Shown: positions 24,490 to 36,246, counted from the first letter of the stretch. The stretch: 64,000 nt of DNA from Bathymodiolus brooksi (GCA_963680875.1 OY804578.1:97927689-97991688); one strand, 5' to 3'. Notes: generated by a model not told the origin, from the sequence alone. Numbers and translations: made by a program.

Positions 24490-25011
24490 TTAGATGTGGA
24501 GATGTTGTTCGAGAACAGATATTGGGATCTGCTCTCGGAAACTGTCTAGTGTAGTGTATTTTACTGCAGCTACAGGTAGGAGGTTCCATTGAGCTATTGT
24601 TCTTAGGATAAATGAGTAAAACAGATATTAGGATCTGCTCTCGGAAACTGTCTAGTGTAGTGTATTTTACTGCAGCTACAGGTAGGAGGTTCCATTGAGC
24701 TATTGTTCTTAGGATAAATGAGTAATTATATGAATCTTTAGTATAAGTCTGTAAGAGTAACTGTGTGGATAATGTCTTGTTCTTGTGTCGGATGGAGTAA
24801 GCAAGTTTGTTGGGTATATCATAATGCCAATGGCTACAAGGTGGTGCATCATTTTGTAGAAGAAGATGATGTATGTTCTTATTAGCCTTTTTTCTAAAGT
24901 TGGCCAGTTGAGTGTTTGTAACATTTCAGTAACTGAGCTGATATTATGATATCTGTTGCAGGCATACCTACATGTAGCTACATGTAGCTGCTCTGCTCTG
25001 GACCATCTCAA
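24490..25011 (-). pseudogene. LINE reverse-transcriptase C-terminal fragment
   Basis: The minus-strand translation contains SSVTEMLQTLNWPTLEKR, FFYKMMHHLVA, PTNLLTPSDTRTRH and, after a frame change, SFILRTIAQWNLLP and DSFREQIPISVLEQHLHI before a stop. These are the characteristic end of non-LTR retrotransposon polyproteins (an arginine/tyrosine-rich segment, then a WN-LP motif). A 106-base segment is duplicated in tandem (24514-24619 and 24620-24725), which also shifts the frame. It is a relic. Confidence 0.8.
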
Positions 25012-25081
25012 GTTGGTGTGTTTGAGATTTTGTAATACAATTTATAAAGCATGGATCGAAATATCGTATTGCCTATTGGAT

Positions 25082-27035
25082 AATCTCGTTGAAATTAGGA
25101 TTCCGAAGAAATGTTCTGTCTGTATGATGTATCTTTATCCTACTCTCTTCACAAGCCCTATCAAAGGTATTCTGGAAATTTAAAATATGAACCCCTGGTG
25201 CATTCCGATGGATATTTTGCATGGACGGATTGTGTCAGATCAAGTGCAGGTAAGGTTTCATATTTAGACATATTTTCTAGTTCAAATCTGCAAAATATTG
25301 ATATTTTCTTACCTTTTACAGCTTCTATCAGATAAAATAATCCAACATCCAGTTCGAACTGTCTATTATCAATATTTTTGCAGATTTGAACTAGAAAATA
25401 TGTCTATAAATGAAACTTTACCTGCACTTGATCTGACACAATCCGGGGGTCAAATTTTAAATTACCAGAACACCTTTGATAGGGTTTGTGACGAGATTAG
25501 GATGAAGATACAGACAGAAAATTTCTTCGGAATCCTACATTTAATCTCAACGAGATTGCCTATTGCTGGGGTATTGGAGACAGAACATAGAAAGTACACT
25601 ACTGGTCGAGGACCAATTATCGCCAACTTGCACGTTACTCGCGAGCGTACGCAAATTTTCTGGCCATTTTTTGCAGACGACAATAATAAATGGTGACAAA
25701 GCAGACAGCAAAATCCTACATTTGTATCTTGGCTAATTCAAAAGAAATCAGAAAAAAACCCGTTAGAAACCATACCTCTTTATATAAACCTCTCGGGGGG
25801 TCACGTAAATGAAGTGGAGATGTCAGTCACTATTATCAACAGAAAAATATAGTAGATTGGTGTTCTAATGATTGCAAAATACTGGTAACACCTTCATTTT
25901 TTGTGGTAAGGCCATTTCTTTTAATTTCATTGCTGATTTATATATTTATTTTCCCACATCTAACAAGATGGCGATAATTGGCACTCTTCCCTCCCGATGC
26001 AGTGACAAAAAACAACAACTTTACAAAGGCTCCCTGATACGAGCATGAGCATAAAAATTATTTATATTCCTGTCCAAGGTAAGTCGATTGGTAACATTCA
26101 AAATTATGAGGCGCTTGAAGGGGTGTATTGGACTACATAGAAATAATCTGACAAATACAAGAAAAAAATGGTGATAATTGGCCCTCGACCAGTACAGGGC
26201 GTGATAATCTCGTTGAGACACAGGCGCTTGTGTAGAGTCAAAAATATGCTCGCTATGTACCTAAAATACCACAAGGCCGGACTCACTCCTACTACCCCTG
26301 TCACTTCAGCCGCTATTTCCCCTGTCAAAATGTCGATAGGATGCAAATCGCTTACTAATTTGCATAGTGAAATGATTTTTCTTCAAGGAAAACCCGCTTT
26401 TTATATCTTCCTACCATCTACACCCCCATATTGACAGATAATCTTCCGATTTTGTTGACAATGGACAACTCCGCGGCTGCAAAAGCGAAAGTAGGTCACG
26501 TGACATCTTTCCCCCTTTCGGTCATTCTCGGGTTTTATCATATATAATTACTAAACACTAGAAACATTCCAAATTCAAATTACAAGGCACCAAAATATGA
26601 ACTTCTCATATATGTTTCGTAAGGCAATGATAAAAACCTGAAAACGACCGAAAGGCGGAAGATGTCACGTGACCTATTTTCACTTTTGCGGCCATGGAGT
26701 TGTCCATTGTCAACAAAATCGGAAGATTATCTGTCAGTATGGGGGTGTAGATGGTAGGAAGATATGAAATACGGGTTTTCCTTGAAGAAAAATCATTTCA
26801 CTATGCAAATTAGTAAGCGATTTGTGTCCTATTGCCATTTTGACAGGGGAAATAGCAGTTGAAGTGACAGGGGTAGTAGGAGTGAGTCCGGCCTTGTAGT
26901 ATTTTAGGTACAGTTACATAGCGAGCATATTTTTGACTCTACACAAGCTCCTGTGGTTGAGATGCCACTTCCGAATAAATTTTCTGGAGATACAAGGCAG
27001 TAAATTTTTTTGGAAGTCAAATCTCAACGAGATTA
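25082..27035. repeat. nested foldback cluster bounded by AATCTCGTTGAGATT-like motifs
   Basis: A first inverted repeat has arms 25082-25306 and 25367-25558. A second has arms of about 340 bases (26206-26545 and 26628-26966) at roughly 90% identity. A motif close to AATCTCGTTGAGATT or its complement sits at the outer ends, near 25082, 25545, 26205, 26957 and 27020. A third inverted pair (GGTCGAGGACCAATTATCGC near 25604 and its complement near 26170) links the two. Short open frames here are mirror translations and not genes. Confidence 0.8.
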
Positions 27036-27940
27036 CTGGCGTGACACCGAATGACAGAGTCAGAGTGTAACTAAACAAGTCTGGAAAGTTTCAGGGATCA
27101 AACCAATTTTTTAAAATACTTACAAATAACTTTCTCCAGTCATGGAGTAATGAAGTAAATAAGACCTATATGTTCTTAATGAATTATCTCATGGAACATC
27201 AACTTCAGATTATATCATGACCGACCATCATTGATTCATTCCGATTCGTGCATTCTTGAAACTTGAAACTTGAAACTTTGATTAATTATTGGTGGGACTG
27301 GTACCTAATATTGATAATTATTTGACAGGGAACGAGTTTTCAATTGTAAAATACAAATGAAAACGTTTTACAAATCCGTAAGAAATAAATTTGTAAAAGG
27401 AAAAACAAACATACAACTGTCGGAACGGTTCCAAGATCCAGTCTAAAAGTAAAGAAAAAGATGTATTTATAGCATGGAAGCAAAATGTATATCATCCAGT
27501 TAACCAAGGGTATATGGTTATGAAAAGAAAGCTAGTAATTATTTCCACCAACACAAAAAAAACTTGGAACATAACTGAACTCACTGAACACAAAAAGTGA
27601 CAGTATAACAAAAAATTATCCAGTCAATGCAATTTGACTGCTCAAATAGAACACGTGGAGGATACATATAGGTCAGAGTAAAAAACTCAGCAACCAGTCT
27701 GTCATTTTCCTTGCATGCATAATTACCAAATAAAAAAATGTACATTCGGCCCTAGCTCACCGTTTGCACCTTAAAATTAAGCCTGAGAGATTGATTGATT
27801 GTAGTTTAGCGTCAATTAAGTTGTATGATCAGCTATATTTATGAAAGAAATAAATAGGTGCACGTTGCTGATTTTGACCTATTGGCGGATATTGATGAAA
27901 TTAAGGAAAAGAGGAGATGATTGATAGGACTAGAAAATTT
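27036..27940. other. unassigned sequence with a SINE tail fragment
   Basis: A diverged SINE A tail lies at about 27796-27842 (GTAGTTTAGCGTCAATTAAG). Nothing else was recognised. Confidence 0.35.
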
Positions 27941-28880
27941 AGCTTTTTCACATGTTAACAATGATCACTCATACCTGGTAACCAAGCTGTCGCTCATTAT
28001 GGGTTATAAGTCGAGTTGTCATTCTTACGTCGTTGCAGTTCTGATGACGAGTTGTGGTTTGGTTCGTCTCGTACAACCAGTGGATTGGCCTTTCAGAAAG
28101 ATTGTACCCCGCAGAGGAGAAACTATAGGCCCTATTTGTATACCTTGTGCTCCCCTTTGGGGTCGTTGCGTCAGATATTTCAGAACTGTCAACCACTTTA
28201 TCACCGTCTTTAACCCATAATTGATTAAGATCGTTCCTTACGCTCGCAAAATTTACCATGAGTTATCGACGATGCCACTATATCGAGCATGTAAGAAGAG
28301 TTTGAAGATACCAAAGGGGTAATCAGAATCCGTATATCGAAGAAGAAAAGTAAACACAATGGCCAAAAGGAAAAATACAAAAGGACAAACAACGATCTAC
28401 AAAACATACACATAAAACTAAAGATCGAGTAACACAAACCTCACTAAAAACAGGGGGTCAACTCATATGCTCCGGAAGTGTAGGCATTTCCTGCTTCGCT
28501 AGTGGCACCCGTCGTGTTAATCTAGTTACAAACACGGTGATAAGTCATGAATGAGAAAAGGACCGGGAAGTGTTTACGACAAGTGGAACATATCCACGAC
28601 ACAGATATTCCACAACGGTCAACCAAGTCATGGTTGCGACCGTAAAACTTCCGAAGTGATGACTTCAACTTACCCAAGAGGAACCATTGTCTCAGTAGCT
28701 TCCTTGTTAGCAGCAATCCTCTATCAAGGAAATCCTGATAGGAACCACAAGCTCTGGAATATCGTATCAACTGAGAGATGTATACTCCATATTTTTTTTT
28801 ATGCAAGTACTGCTGCAATGTTGCTACATATAAATGGAACGTTCACAATGGGACAATTTAAATCATTTCTGTTGTCGTAA
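27941..28880 (-). mobile_element. 3' part of a reverse-transcriptase retroelement
   Basis: Reading on the minus strand, coding sequence (28522-28818) is followed by a long 3' untranslated region. This includes the GGCACTAGCGAAGCAGG/ACACGACGGGTGCC block (about 28450-28520), CTTTGGTATCTTCAAACTCT (near 28300) and GACAGTTCTGAAATATCTGA (near 28180). Fragments of the same untranslated block recur at 36560 and 39850. I recall this arrangement as a common dispersed repeat in molluscs. The clade is uncertain. Confidence 0.65.
28522..28818 (-). pseudogene. C-terminal reverse-transcriptase fragment
   Basis: About 99 codons on the minus strand containing YGVYISQLIRYSRACGSYQD, FLDRGLLLTRKLL, LLGKLKSSLRKFYGRNHDLV and DRCGISVSW. 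The run resembles the end of a family of invertebrate reverse transcriptases (RYSRAC, FL-R--LLT-KLL, FYGR-H-LV-R-GISVS). There is no catalytic core in this window, so only the end of the element is present. Confidence 0.7.
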
Positions 28881-30473
28881 AGTTTCGTTCTAACCGCCCC
28901 TCACTGTAAATGTTATATAACGTTAAAGATAGCACTTTTGAATACCAATGATTCCAGTTTGTGCTTAAATCGTGACTATGCTTCAACAAATTATTTGAAA
29001 ATAACTACAGAAAACTACATACATTTTTGTTTTTGTTGATGCAAATTTTTAATAAAATCTGACAAGACTTGACCTCTGTATAATTGTTTGAAAATTTTAA
29101 ATTTGAATGAAATAGATTGAAAAAATTACTGTGACGGATATAATTTTGCACGTCATTGTAGCAATAAAAACGTAAAACATGAGAAACCGTCACAGCTGGA
29201 GGTAATGACACCATTTAAAAACAATATGTAGTTTGTCATTTAAGTAGCAATTGTCACGCCAAGATAAATGATGAAAGTCGAATTAGATATACCCTGAACC
29301 GAGTGTCGGACTAATCAGGAGTATAGAGTATGGAACTACAATTGTTTCCTGCTATTTATAAAATAAATAAATAAATAAATAAAGATTAAAAGAAATCTTC
29401 TAAAAACGAATCCTCAAATTGATCAAATTAGTATTTTTTTAGAATGATAATTTACTTAAATTGATATTTGTACATGTAATTGGTTGAAGTCGAGTATACT
29501 AAATTATTGCCATTTAATATTACCTGTAAATGATAATTTTGACACATTTTTTGACTTCACTGAATTGTGAAAATGAATGGCCTTACAGGACTATTTGAGA
29601 ATTAAATTATTTTGCTCCTTTCTCAGTTTCCGGGACTTTTACATAACTTAGCACATCTTGTTTGATGACTTTCTTTACCATATTGTTCACCAATCTCTGC
29701 ACAATGCGTTGTTTTCCGTTCAAATCAATCTCGATACATAATGTGTGGTCCAACTACACATGAAGTCGTTTATTTTGCTGCTTGTCAAAAGATTGCTGTT
29801 TAATTTTGATCAAAACGTCTTTTCTTAACTTTTTTTCCAGAGTTATGCCCCTTGAAAATCCATTGACAAAATAAAATATCATTATAATCGATTACTTCTA
29901 ACCACGTCTTAATAAATTTATCAGGCGAGTTTATTCTGCAAAGGAAAGATAAAGAAGTAATCAACAAAAAGACAGTTTGCGCTTAATTTTCAAAATAACA
30001 CAAAGGCCACGATTGATTGAAAGTGCTCGACTCAACGGGAGAAAAAAATGTTATACAAAGTTTGTATTTCATGAGGTTTCTATCCCAAGCACTGTTATCG
30101 TTTTCTTATCGTAAATATATCGTGCAATAGATAAAAGTATGATGGGTTCAGCTGTAATCAGTATGAAAATGCATATATTTTTACCAGACATGTGCATCAG
30201 TTACTTGATGATTCATAGATAACAATTACGTGGTTCAGAAACAAGCAAATTTATTTATGGAATATTAATTAGTGAAAAAACAAGCAAAATATCGAATTTT
30301 ATAGCGTATTCACGCTCACACGTATTCACGTGTTTTTTCTACGTTTGTAGAAAGTGCTGAATTATCAGCCAAAAATAACTCTTAAAGTGTTTTACAGAGT
30401 TAAAGGACTTTCGAAGTTTTTAGAAGTTGATGATACTGTTATGATGCTATTTATAGCACAATAGACACAGGAA
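28881..30473. other. unassigned AT-rich sequence
   Basis: It contains an (AAAT)n run near 29362-29384 and a phrase typical of bivalve dispersed repeats (CCAGAGTTATGCCCCTTG near 29838). No gene. Confidence 0.3.
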
Positions 30474-30600
30474 TGGAGACCATTCACCCAAATTTACTCA
30501 ACAGGTGTCGCTCGAGTACCAACGGGGGTTAGCGGAGCGTTTTATTATCGCTTAGACTTTTGTAACCTATGTATACTATTATTTCAAACACAATTTCTAT
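30474..30600. repeat. inverted match to 33290-33411
   Basis: AATGGAGACCATTCACCC and the following ACCAACGG.GGTTAG and TTTTGTAACC phrases recur in reverse complement at 33290-33411. The first 57 bases match best and the rest is diverged. The pair encloses about 2.7 kb. Confidence 0.6.
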
Positions 30601-31204
30601 CTAATTATCCAACAATAAATATTTTTTATTTGTATAACAATATTCCTCAAGTTAACAACAAATGCATCATAAGTTGTAACCATCTTCTGACATGTTACTA
30701 AACTACTAAAGCGATCACGTCATTTCGTTGAAATAAGACAAGGACAACGTTGCAATCATATCTGCGTCACGGGCACCTGTTACTAACTGTGTATGCGAAT
30801 ATAAAATAAAATTGAATACATTCTTATTAATTTTTTCTTATGTTCTCCATGGGCAAAAATCAATATTTTCAATAATTTTGTAATTAGTAAATACGCATAG
30901 CATACGTACAATAACTGTTGAATGAGGAAACTATAGTACACGTGTACGTACGTTGTTAAACAAAGTTTGATATTTGTTCACATTCTTTGTATTTCCCTTT
31001 TTAAAAGATTTTCGTGTTGGTTTCCTAGTTTTGTTGTATCGTGATTTTCTACTTTCATGGTAAATAATCGTTTATTAATGGTTAGAATCAAATAATTTCG
31101 ATCAATTTCACGTACTGTTCTGTTCATGATTCCAACCACAGTGGCTTGTCTTTAAGACATATAACTTTATTAATAAAAAATATGCACCCCTATATCATTT
31201 TTAA

Positions 31205-31350
31205 AATATATATATATATATTATGTATATATATTATAAAAACAAAACAACAACTAAGCGTGTTGGGACCTCATCTTCATCTCCTTGAAAATTAACTTGT
31301 TCTCGTCGTGATATAGCTGAAAAATTGCCGTAAACAACAATTACTCACAT
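31205..31350. repeat. AT microsatellite and SINE A tail fragment
   Basis: An (AT)n tract at about 31207-31222 is followed at 31284-31350 by ACTTGTTCTCGTCGTGATAT and AGCTGAAAAATTG, the shared SINE tail in plus orientation. Confidence 0.6.
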
Positions 31351-31739
31351 GATGTTAAAAACATATTCTGCCTCAAACATAAATATCTACATTTATTAAT
31401 CTACTATTTAAGTGGTTATTTTCGAAGGGGTGTTAATTTTGCGATTTTTAGTCAAACTGTTCGCGTGGGCTCTAATTTTGCGAAAATTGAAAAAGCAAAA
31501 TTAAAAATTTTATGATTTCAGCTTTATCTTAAGCCATTCAAATAAAGACATCAAACATTCTGAAGATTTTGATAAATAAAATTCAAACGTGAATACCTGG
31601 GTCGTATTATAGATAATGTTGATTTTTTTCATGAACAGTCATGTGTACATTTTATTTTCATCAAGAGTCATGTGTGGATTTTATTTTTCATCAACAGTTG
31701 CTTGACTATTATTGATTGGTAATAATACTAATGTGATTT

Positions 31740-31835
31740 CTATATGATAAAGTTTGTCAGTGACTTGCGGCAGGTCGGTGGTTTTTCAGGGAACTCCGGT
31801 TTCCTCCACCAATAAAACGGGCCGAATAAAACTGG
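31740..31835 (+). repeat. SINE, family C, fragment
   Basis: It contains GATAAAGTTTGTCAGTGACT, TGCGGCAGGTCGGTGG and TTTCCTCCACCAATAAAA. Confidence 0.65.
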
Positions 31836-32144
31836 CCGTCACGAAACAAGAAGTGTACTGTTTCATTTCAACGGTAATACAAGCTATTTAACAACCTCTA
31901 CACTAAATACAAAATATATTTGGGCGGTGTTGATTAAATTACATGATAGTGCTACATATGATGATAGAAGAAAAGCATATGAATGGTTAAAGCACCAAGC
32001 ATTAAAATGCAACTTATCTCTTTGAAGGTTTACTTTTTAAGGAATCAATCTTATCGGGACAAATCCGCGAATCAGAAGCAATAATTAAAGTGTTGAACTT
32101 TCTTGCATAAGGTTCTTGAAATCCGGACACGTATTATACGAGTG

Positions 32145-32503
32145 ATTGTTGTTGTTTAACGTCAATTCAGCAATTTTTCAGCTATATCATGGCGAGAACA
32201 AGTTAATTTTCAATCAGATGATGATGAGGTCCGCTTTGTACTAGACCAACACACTGAGTTGGATTTTTATAGTGCTAGCTCACTAAAACAACAGTCCGCG
32301 GATAGACATGTCGCCCCACTCGGACACATTATCCTGATTCCGAGCCGACCAGTCTTTGCTCTTTTTCCTTAATGCTGCGTGCTTACCAGAGAAGCAAAAA
32401 TATCAATTTGCATAGTCTTTGGTATGACCCGACCGGGGCTCGAACATACGATCTACCGCACTCGAGGCGAGCACTCTAACCATTACGCCACCGATGCGGT
32501 TCG
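32145..32503 (-). repeat. SINE, family A, well-preserved copy (minus)
   Basis: On the minus strand, from 32503: ACCGCATCGGTGGCGTAATG, GTTAGAGTGCTCGCC (A-box region) and GTTCGAGCCCCGGTCGGGTC (B-box). It continues with CCAAAGACTATGCAAA, GCTTCTCTGGTAAGCACGC, CGAGTGGGGCGACATGTCTA and AGCTCACTAAAAC, and ends in the tail GCCATGATATAGCTG. This is the best reference copy of the family in the window. Confidence 0.85.
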
Positions 32504-33289
32504 TATTATACGAAGCTGCATGGACGCGGCCGAGACACACATTCATGTCATTAAGGGGACGACCATTTAACTTTTAGGATGTTTTTTTCTGAAATTTTTT
32601 TTTATTAATTATGTGGTGAAATTTTAAAGAAGCAAAATAAATTGACACGAAAGATGCAAAAATATCATTAATCCGGCCCTACAGTTCTCAGCGAGAAATT
32701 TATGATAAAAATTTGAAGGGAAATTACTGTCCAAAAAATAAAAATCTGATTTTTGTTTCCTGTGAAAAAATATATCGCTGTGGGGGAAATGATAGTTTTC
32801 TGTGTAGTGTTTTGTAGATCAGTGATTATCCTTTTTCTTTTGGCCATTGTATTGCCTGCCCTTGCGCTTGGGGATCTTAGAACTCTTTTTGCATTGTTTT
32901 TGAAGCAAAAGCGAGTACGCAAATTTACATGGTTAGACCCTATACAGTGTGAAAAAAATACGTGTACAATTTTCAATCGGGTTCAATTTAGTCTGAAAAC
33001 TCGTGTGCAATTTTATGCTATTAGACAACAAATGAAGCAAAAAAAAAAAACTCGTGTACAATTTTACGTCATTAGACACCAAATGTAGTAAAAAAAAAAC
33101 CGTACATGCAATTTTACATTGTCATTGGGCCCTATAGGCTATGATTGTTACCGGTCACTGTGAAATAAACTAGAAAAAAAGGTATTGGAAATATCAAATT
33201 AAAATCTATTATGTTCACTTCCGTCCTCTCTATAGGCCGTGCCTACCGTCATATTACGCAACGTTTCAGATCAAGGACACCACGTAGGT
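32504..33289. other. unassigned; one Harbinger-like MITE terminus
   Basis: TAA followed by GGGGACGACCATTTAACTTT at 32555 resembles the terminus of the MITE at 39424. Its right end was not found. Around 32985-33110 a motif like CTCGTGTACAATTTTA recurs three or four times with A-rich spacers. No gene. Confidence 0.4.
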
Positions 33290-33411
33290 AATGATATTGC
33301 CATTTGATTACATTGGTTACAAGCGTTTATCGGAAAACATACAAACGTTTTCCTAACCACCGTTGGTACAGCGACGCCACCTGGGGGGAAATGGGTGAAT
33401 GGTCTCCATTG
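33290..33411. repeat. inverted match to 30474-30600, upstream of the acidic ORF
   Basis: It contains CTAACCACCGTTGGTAC and GGGTGAATGGTCTCCATT, the complement of the copy near 30474. It ends about 70 bases before the ATG at 33481. It could be a terminal repeat of the element that carried that ORF (inference). Confidence 0.5.
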
Positions 33412-33480
33412 TCCTGCATGATAATTATACGTTGTTGAAAAAATTAACGCAATTCTGCGTAGTGTTATATGTGTTGAATA

Positions 33481-34023
33481 ATGGCAGAATCGAGAACAGA
33501 CGATGTAAATGACATGAACGTTGATTGTTCAATTCAAAACTTTTCAAGAGGTAGCGTTACTCTTGGTGATGATGCTGATGATGATAACGTTAATAACGAG
33601 ACATCACGAGATAAAAACAATATGGCTGCGCCCATCGAAGTTCCAAACAATGTAGAATCTTTATTTGTCGCGAATATGTATCAAAATTCGCAAATGATAA
33701 AAACATTAGCAGATAATTTAACTAATCTACAAAGACAGTTGTTGACAAATAAAACATCTACTTTAGATCATACAAAGAAAGTAGTTAATAGTTCACCTGA
33801 GCCCGAGGAACCATGCACGTCTCGGTCATGTACCAGTAGATCGGAAAATGGGCACAATAACGCTAAGAAGCGTAAACTGGATGACAATGACACAAATGAC
33901 TGTCACGAAAGAGACGACTTTGATAATATCCTAATGGATTCAGATGAGGGTGAACAGGAGGAGGAAGAAGAAGAAGGGGAAATAGATACCAATGAATTAT
34001 TAGCAGACGACCGGGTCAAATAA
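33481..34023 (+). CDS. hypothetical acidic protein, probably retroelement-derived and 3'-truncated
   Basis: 180 codons starting MAESRTDDVNDM. In order: an acidic, Asn/Asp-rich start (1-50); a short segment likely to form a helix or coiled coil (VESLFVANMYQNSQMIKTLA, about 59-78, continuing to about 90); a Ser/Thr/Pro linker; a basic patch AKKRKLDD (about 128-135) that looks like a nuclear localisation signal; and a strongly acidic run of Asp and Glu (about 152-170). No catalytic or zinc-finger motif is visible. The last codons (DDRVK) fall inside a SINE A insertion (from about 34010), so the original protein continued further. Such a layout is seen at the start of some gag-like proteins of retroelements, but the family is not established. 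It could also be the first exon of a host gene. Confidence 0.4.
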   Translation: MAESRTDDVNDMNVDCSIQNFSRGSVTLGDDADDDNVNNETSRDKNNMAAPIEVPNNVESLFVANMYQNSQMIKTLADNLTNLQRQLLTNKTSTLDHTKKVVNSSPEPEEPCTSRSCTSRSENGHNNAKKRKLDDNDTNDCHERDDFDNILMDSDEGEQEEEEEEGEIDTNELLADDRVK

Positions 34024-34195
34024 AAGACTATAAAATTGGTATTTGTTGCTTCCCCGCGAAGCACACGGCAATAAGGAAAAAGAACAAAGTTGACCTCACC
34101 ATCATCTCATTAAAAATAACTTGCTCTCGTCATGATAAAGCTAAAATATTTGCTGAGTTGTCGTTAAACAACAATCACTAACTCATTGGACAATA
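34010..34195 (+). repeat. SINE, family A (plus), head lost
   Basis: It begins GACCGGGTCAAATAAAAGAC, then TTGGTATTTGTTGCTTCCC, CGTCATGATAAAGCTAAAAT and TGTCGTTAAACAACAATCAC. It truncates the ORF that begins at 33481. Confidence 0.75.
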
Positions 34196-34336
34196 CATCG
34201 GAAGATAAAACAGACAATTTAGTCATTTATTGGTTTAATTAATAACAATTAAAATATTTCATGAATTTTTATCACAGTTTGTTTTTATTATGAACGAACG
34301 TAAACGCATGTTGTTATTGACCCAGTTTGTAAATTT

Positions 34337-35182
34337 GGTCACTATCCAGGTAAATATACTATCAATGTATAAACATATACAAGGGCGGACATCTTTTTTT
34401 ACCCCCGCTCGCTTCAAGTCGTGTTTGTTTTTTAAATTCCTTCTAATATATTCAAAACCCTGTTTGGTTCAACTCCCAAGACCTTATTCTTTTAAAAAAA
34501 TATCATGACCTCCCCTCGACTACCTCTTGTGAAGGCGCAGCGGTCGTTTTTGTCAGGAATTCGCCCGAGTAGAGAACAACATGGACCCAAAGTGAAAGTA
34601 ACAGCGCCACCTAAAAAAAACCCGGAAGTTCGGAACTCTCGGGGTTTTAGCTTTGAGGTAAGGAAAATACCGTTAAGATTCAAACATCATTAAACGAGCG
34701 GGACGATTTGAAGTGAAAACTGAACATTTTTGACTTGTACATACAATGAATGATAAATGCCATTTTCAAGGCTTTTTCTTGATTGCTGTCCATTTTCTTT
34801 AATTTATTATTTCGTCTGTTATTTCCCGCGGTATCTTATACTTAGAAACACGATAACTAGCGAGAAAACCAAATATCGAATGGTAAAACCCAGAGAGTTC
34901 TGAACTTCCTTTTTTATATAGGTGGCGCTATGTTGTTCTCTACTCAGGCGAATTCCTGACAAAAACGACCGCTGCGCCTTCACAAGAGGTAGTCGAGGGG
35001 GGGGGGTCATGATATTTTTTGAAAAGAATAAGGTCTTGGGAGTTGAACCAAACAGGGTTTTGAATATATTAGAAGGAATTTAAAAAACAAACACGACTTG
35101 AAGCGAGCGGGGGTAAAAAAAAGATGTCCTCCCTTGTATATGTTTATACATTGATAGTATATTTACCTGGATAGTGACAAGG
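34337..35182. repeat. large foldback, arms about 320 bases
   Basis: Arms at about 34337-34655 and 34860-35182 read as reverse complements. Outer ends are GGTCACTATCCAGGTAAATA and its complement. Inner blocks include ACCCCCGCTCGCTTCAAGTC, GGCGCAGCGGTCGTTTTTGT and the CCGGAAGTTCGGAACTCT region. Open frames of about 62 codons within each arm are reciprocal translations and not genes. Confidence 0.85.
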
Positions 35183-35524
35183 CCCTGTGATTGAATACGG
35201 TAAGGTGCGAACGCCTCAAGAAGCCACAACAAAATCTTTTTTCATAGGCTTGACTATCACTGCTAGTGTGGTGACTTCGGTAGTATTGTTTTTCTCTGGT
35301 GTCTTCCATAAAATAATCTTGTTCGTCAATCATGTTGAAAATGGCGTTAAACGTCATTTGCCTGCTTTGTATTAGGATTGGATTGTTATAGTGTTTTGGC
35401 TCACTGAAACAACAGTCCGCTGATAGACATGTCGCTTCAATTATCCTGACTCCGAGACCACCTGTTGTTGTTTTAAGTCTCCCGTAGGATGTAAAATATT
35501 GGTTATTTTCGATCTTTGTTATAT
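35183..35524. other. degraded repeat fragments
   Basis: A SINE A fragment in minus orientation lies at about 35390-35460 (GCTCACTGAAACAACAGTCC, GATAGACATGTCGC). The remainder is unassigned. Confidence 0.4.
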
Positions 35525-35682
35525 TTAAGGATTGATCGCAATTTTTGTTCGGTTCATGAAGAAATAACCTCAATCAGGTTTGTACACACCGGGTAACCCG
35601 CATAGCGGTTTACGCAAGGATGTGTACAACCTGATTGAGGTTATTTCGGATGAACCGAACAAATAATTTCGATCAATCCTTA
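35525..35682. repeat. foldback with 64-base arms
   Basis: Arms at about 35525-35588 and 35617-35682 begin and end TTAAGGATTGATCG and its complement. They include GTTCGGTTCAT and AATAACCTCAATCAGGTT, with a few mismatches. The loop contains ACCCGCATAGCGGTTTACGC. Confidence 0.85.
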
Positions 35683-35802
35683 AATTAATTCAAACTTTTT
35701 TTGTTATGATATTGAAAAATGTATTCATTTTTTAAAATAAGGCAAATAATCGGAAATAAATTTAAATAACCCCAAAGGTGCCTCATTTAAAGTAAATCAC
35801 CC

Positions 35803-35940
35803 GATGACAACGGCACGCGGCGCCTTGAGAACGACGTTTATTTTTATATTCAGTACATACACAAATAACCTCAACTTTTTAAACCAATCAAAACACGTAT
35901 AAAATGACATGTGACTCTAAAATTAATTTATATTACTGTA
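35803..35940. repeat. dispersed repeat shared with 49796-49928
   Basis: GATGACAACGGCACGCGGCG, ATTCAGTACATACACAAATA, ACCTCAACTTTTTAAACCAA and AAAACACGTATAAAATGACA align in direct orientation with the stretch just upstream of the DUF4806 gene's first exon. Confidence 0.75.
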
Positions 35941-36246
35941 GTCGTAAACACGCGACGTGTTGTCCAATTCTTATTTCTAACAGAGGGTAAATAACGCGAG
36001 TATTTTTCAACGTTGGAAGAAAGAGAAAAATTAAATCACACAATGACCTACCATGTTGAAATCTGAGCGTTCGGTTGGATTATTGGCGTTTATCGTCACG
36101 TTCTAGTAATTTGTCAGCGATATCGTGACTACCACACTTGATGAGGTAGACAGTTATATATATCTGACCTTACACTTGAGGTAGCCATGTTGGAATGCGA
36201 ACTCACGTTGGTGTTAGGCTGCTCAGAATGCGACGACATTATCCTC

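Noticed and set aside
27969..28259. 96-codon minus-strand open frame
   Set aside because: It lies in the 3' untranslated part of the reverse-transcriptase element, shows no domain, and the plus strand is equally open.
32420..32503. tRNA-like sequence with A-box and B-box
   Set aside because: It is the head of a SINE. It lacks a complete cloverleaf and recurs in many degraded copies.
34492..35010. Open frames of about 62 codons on both strands
   Set aside because: They are reciprocal translations of the two arms of a foldback.
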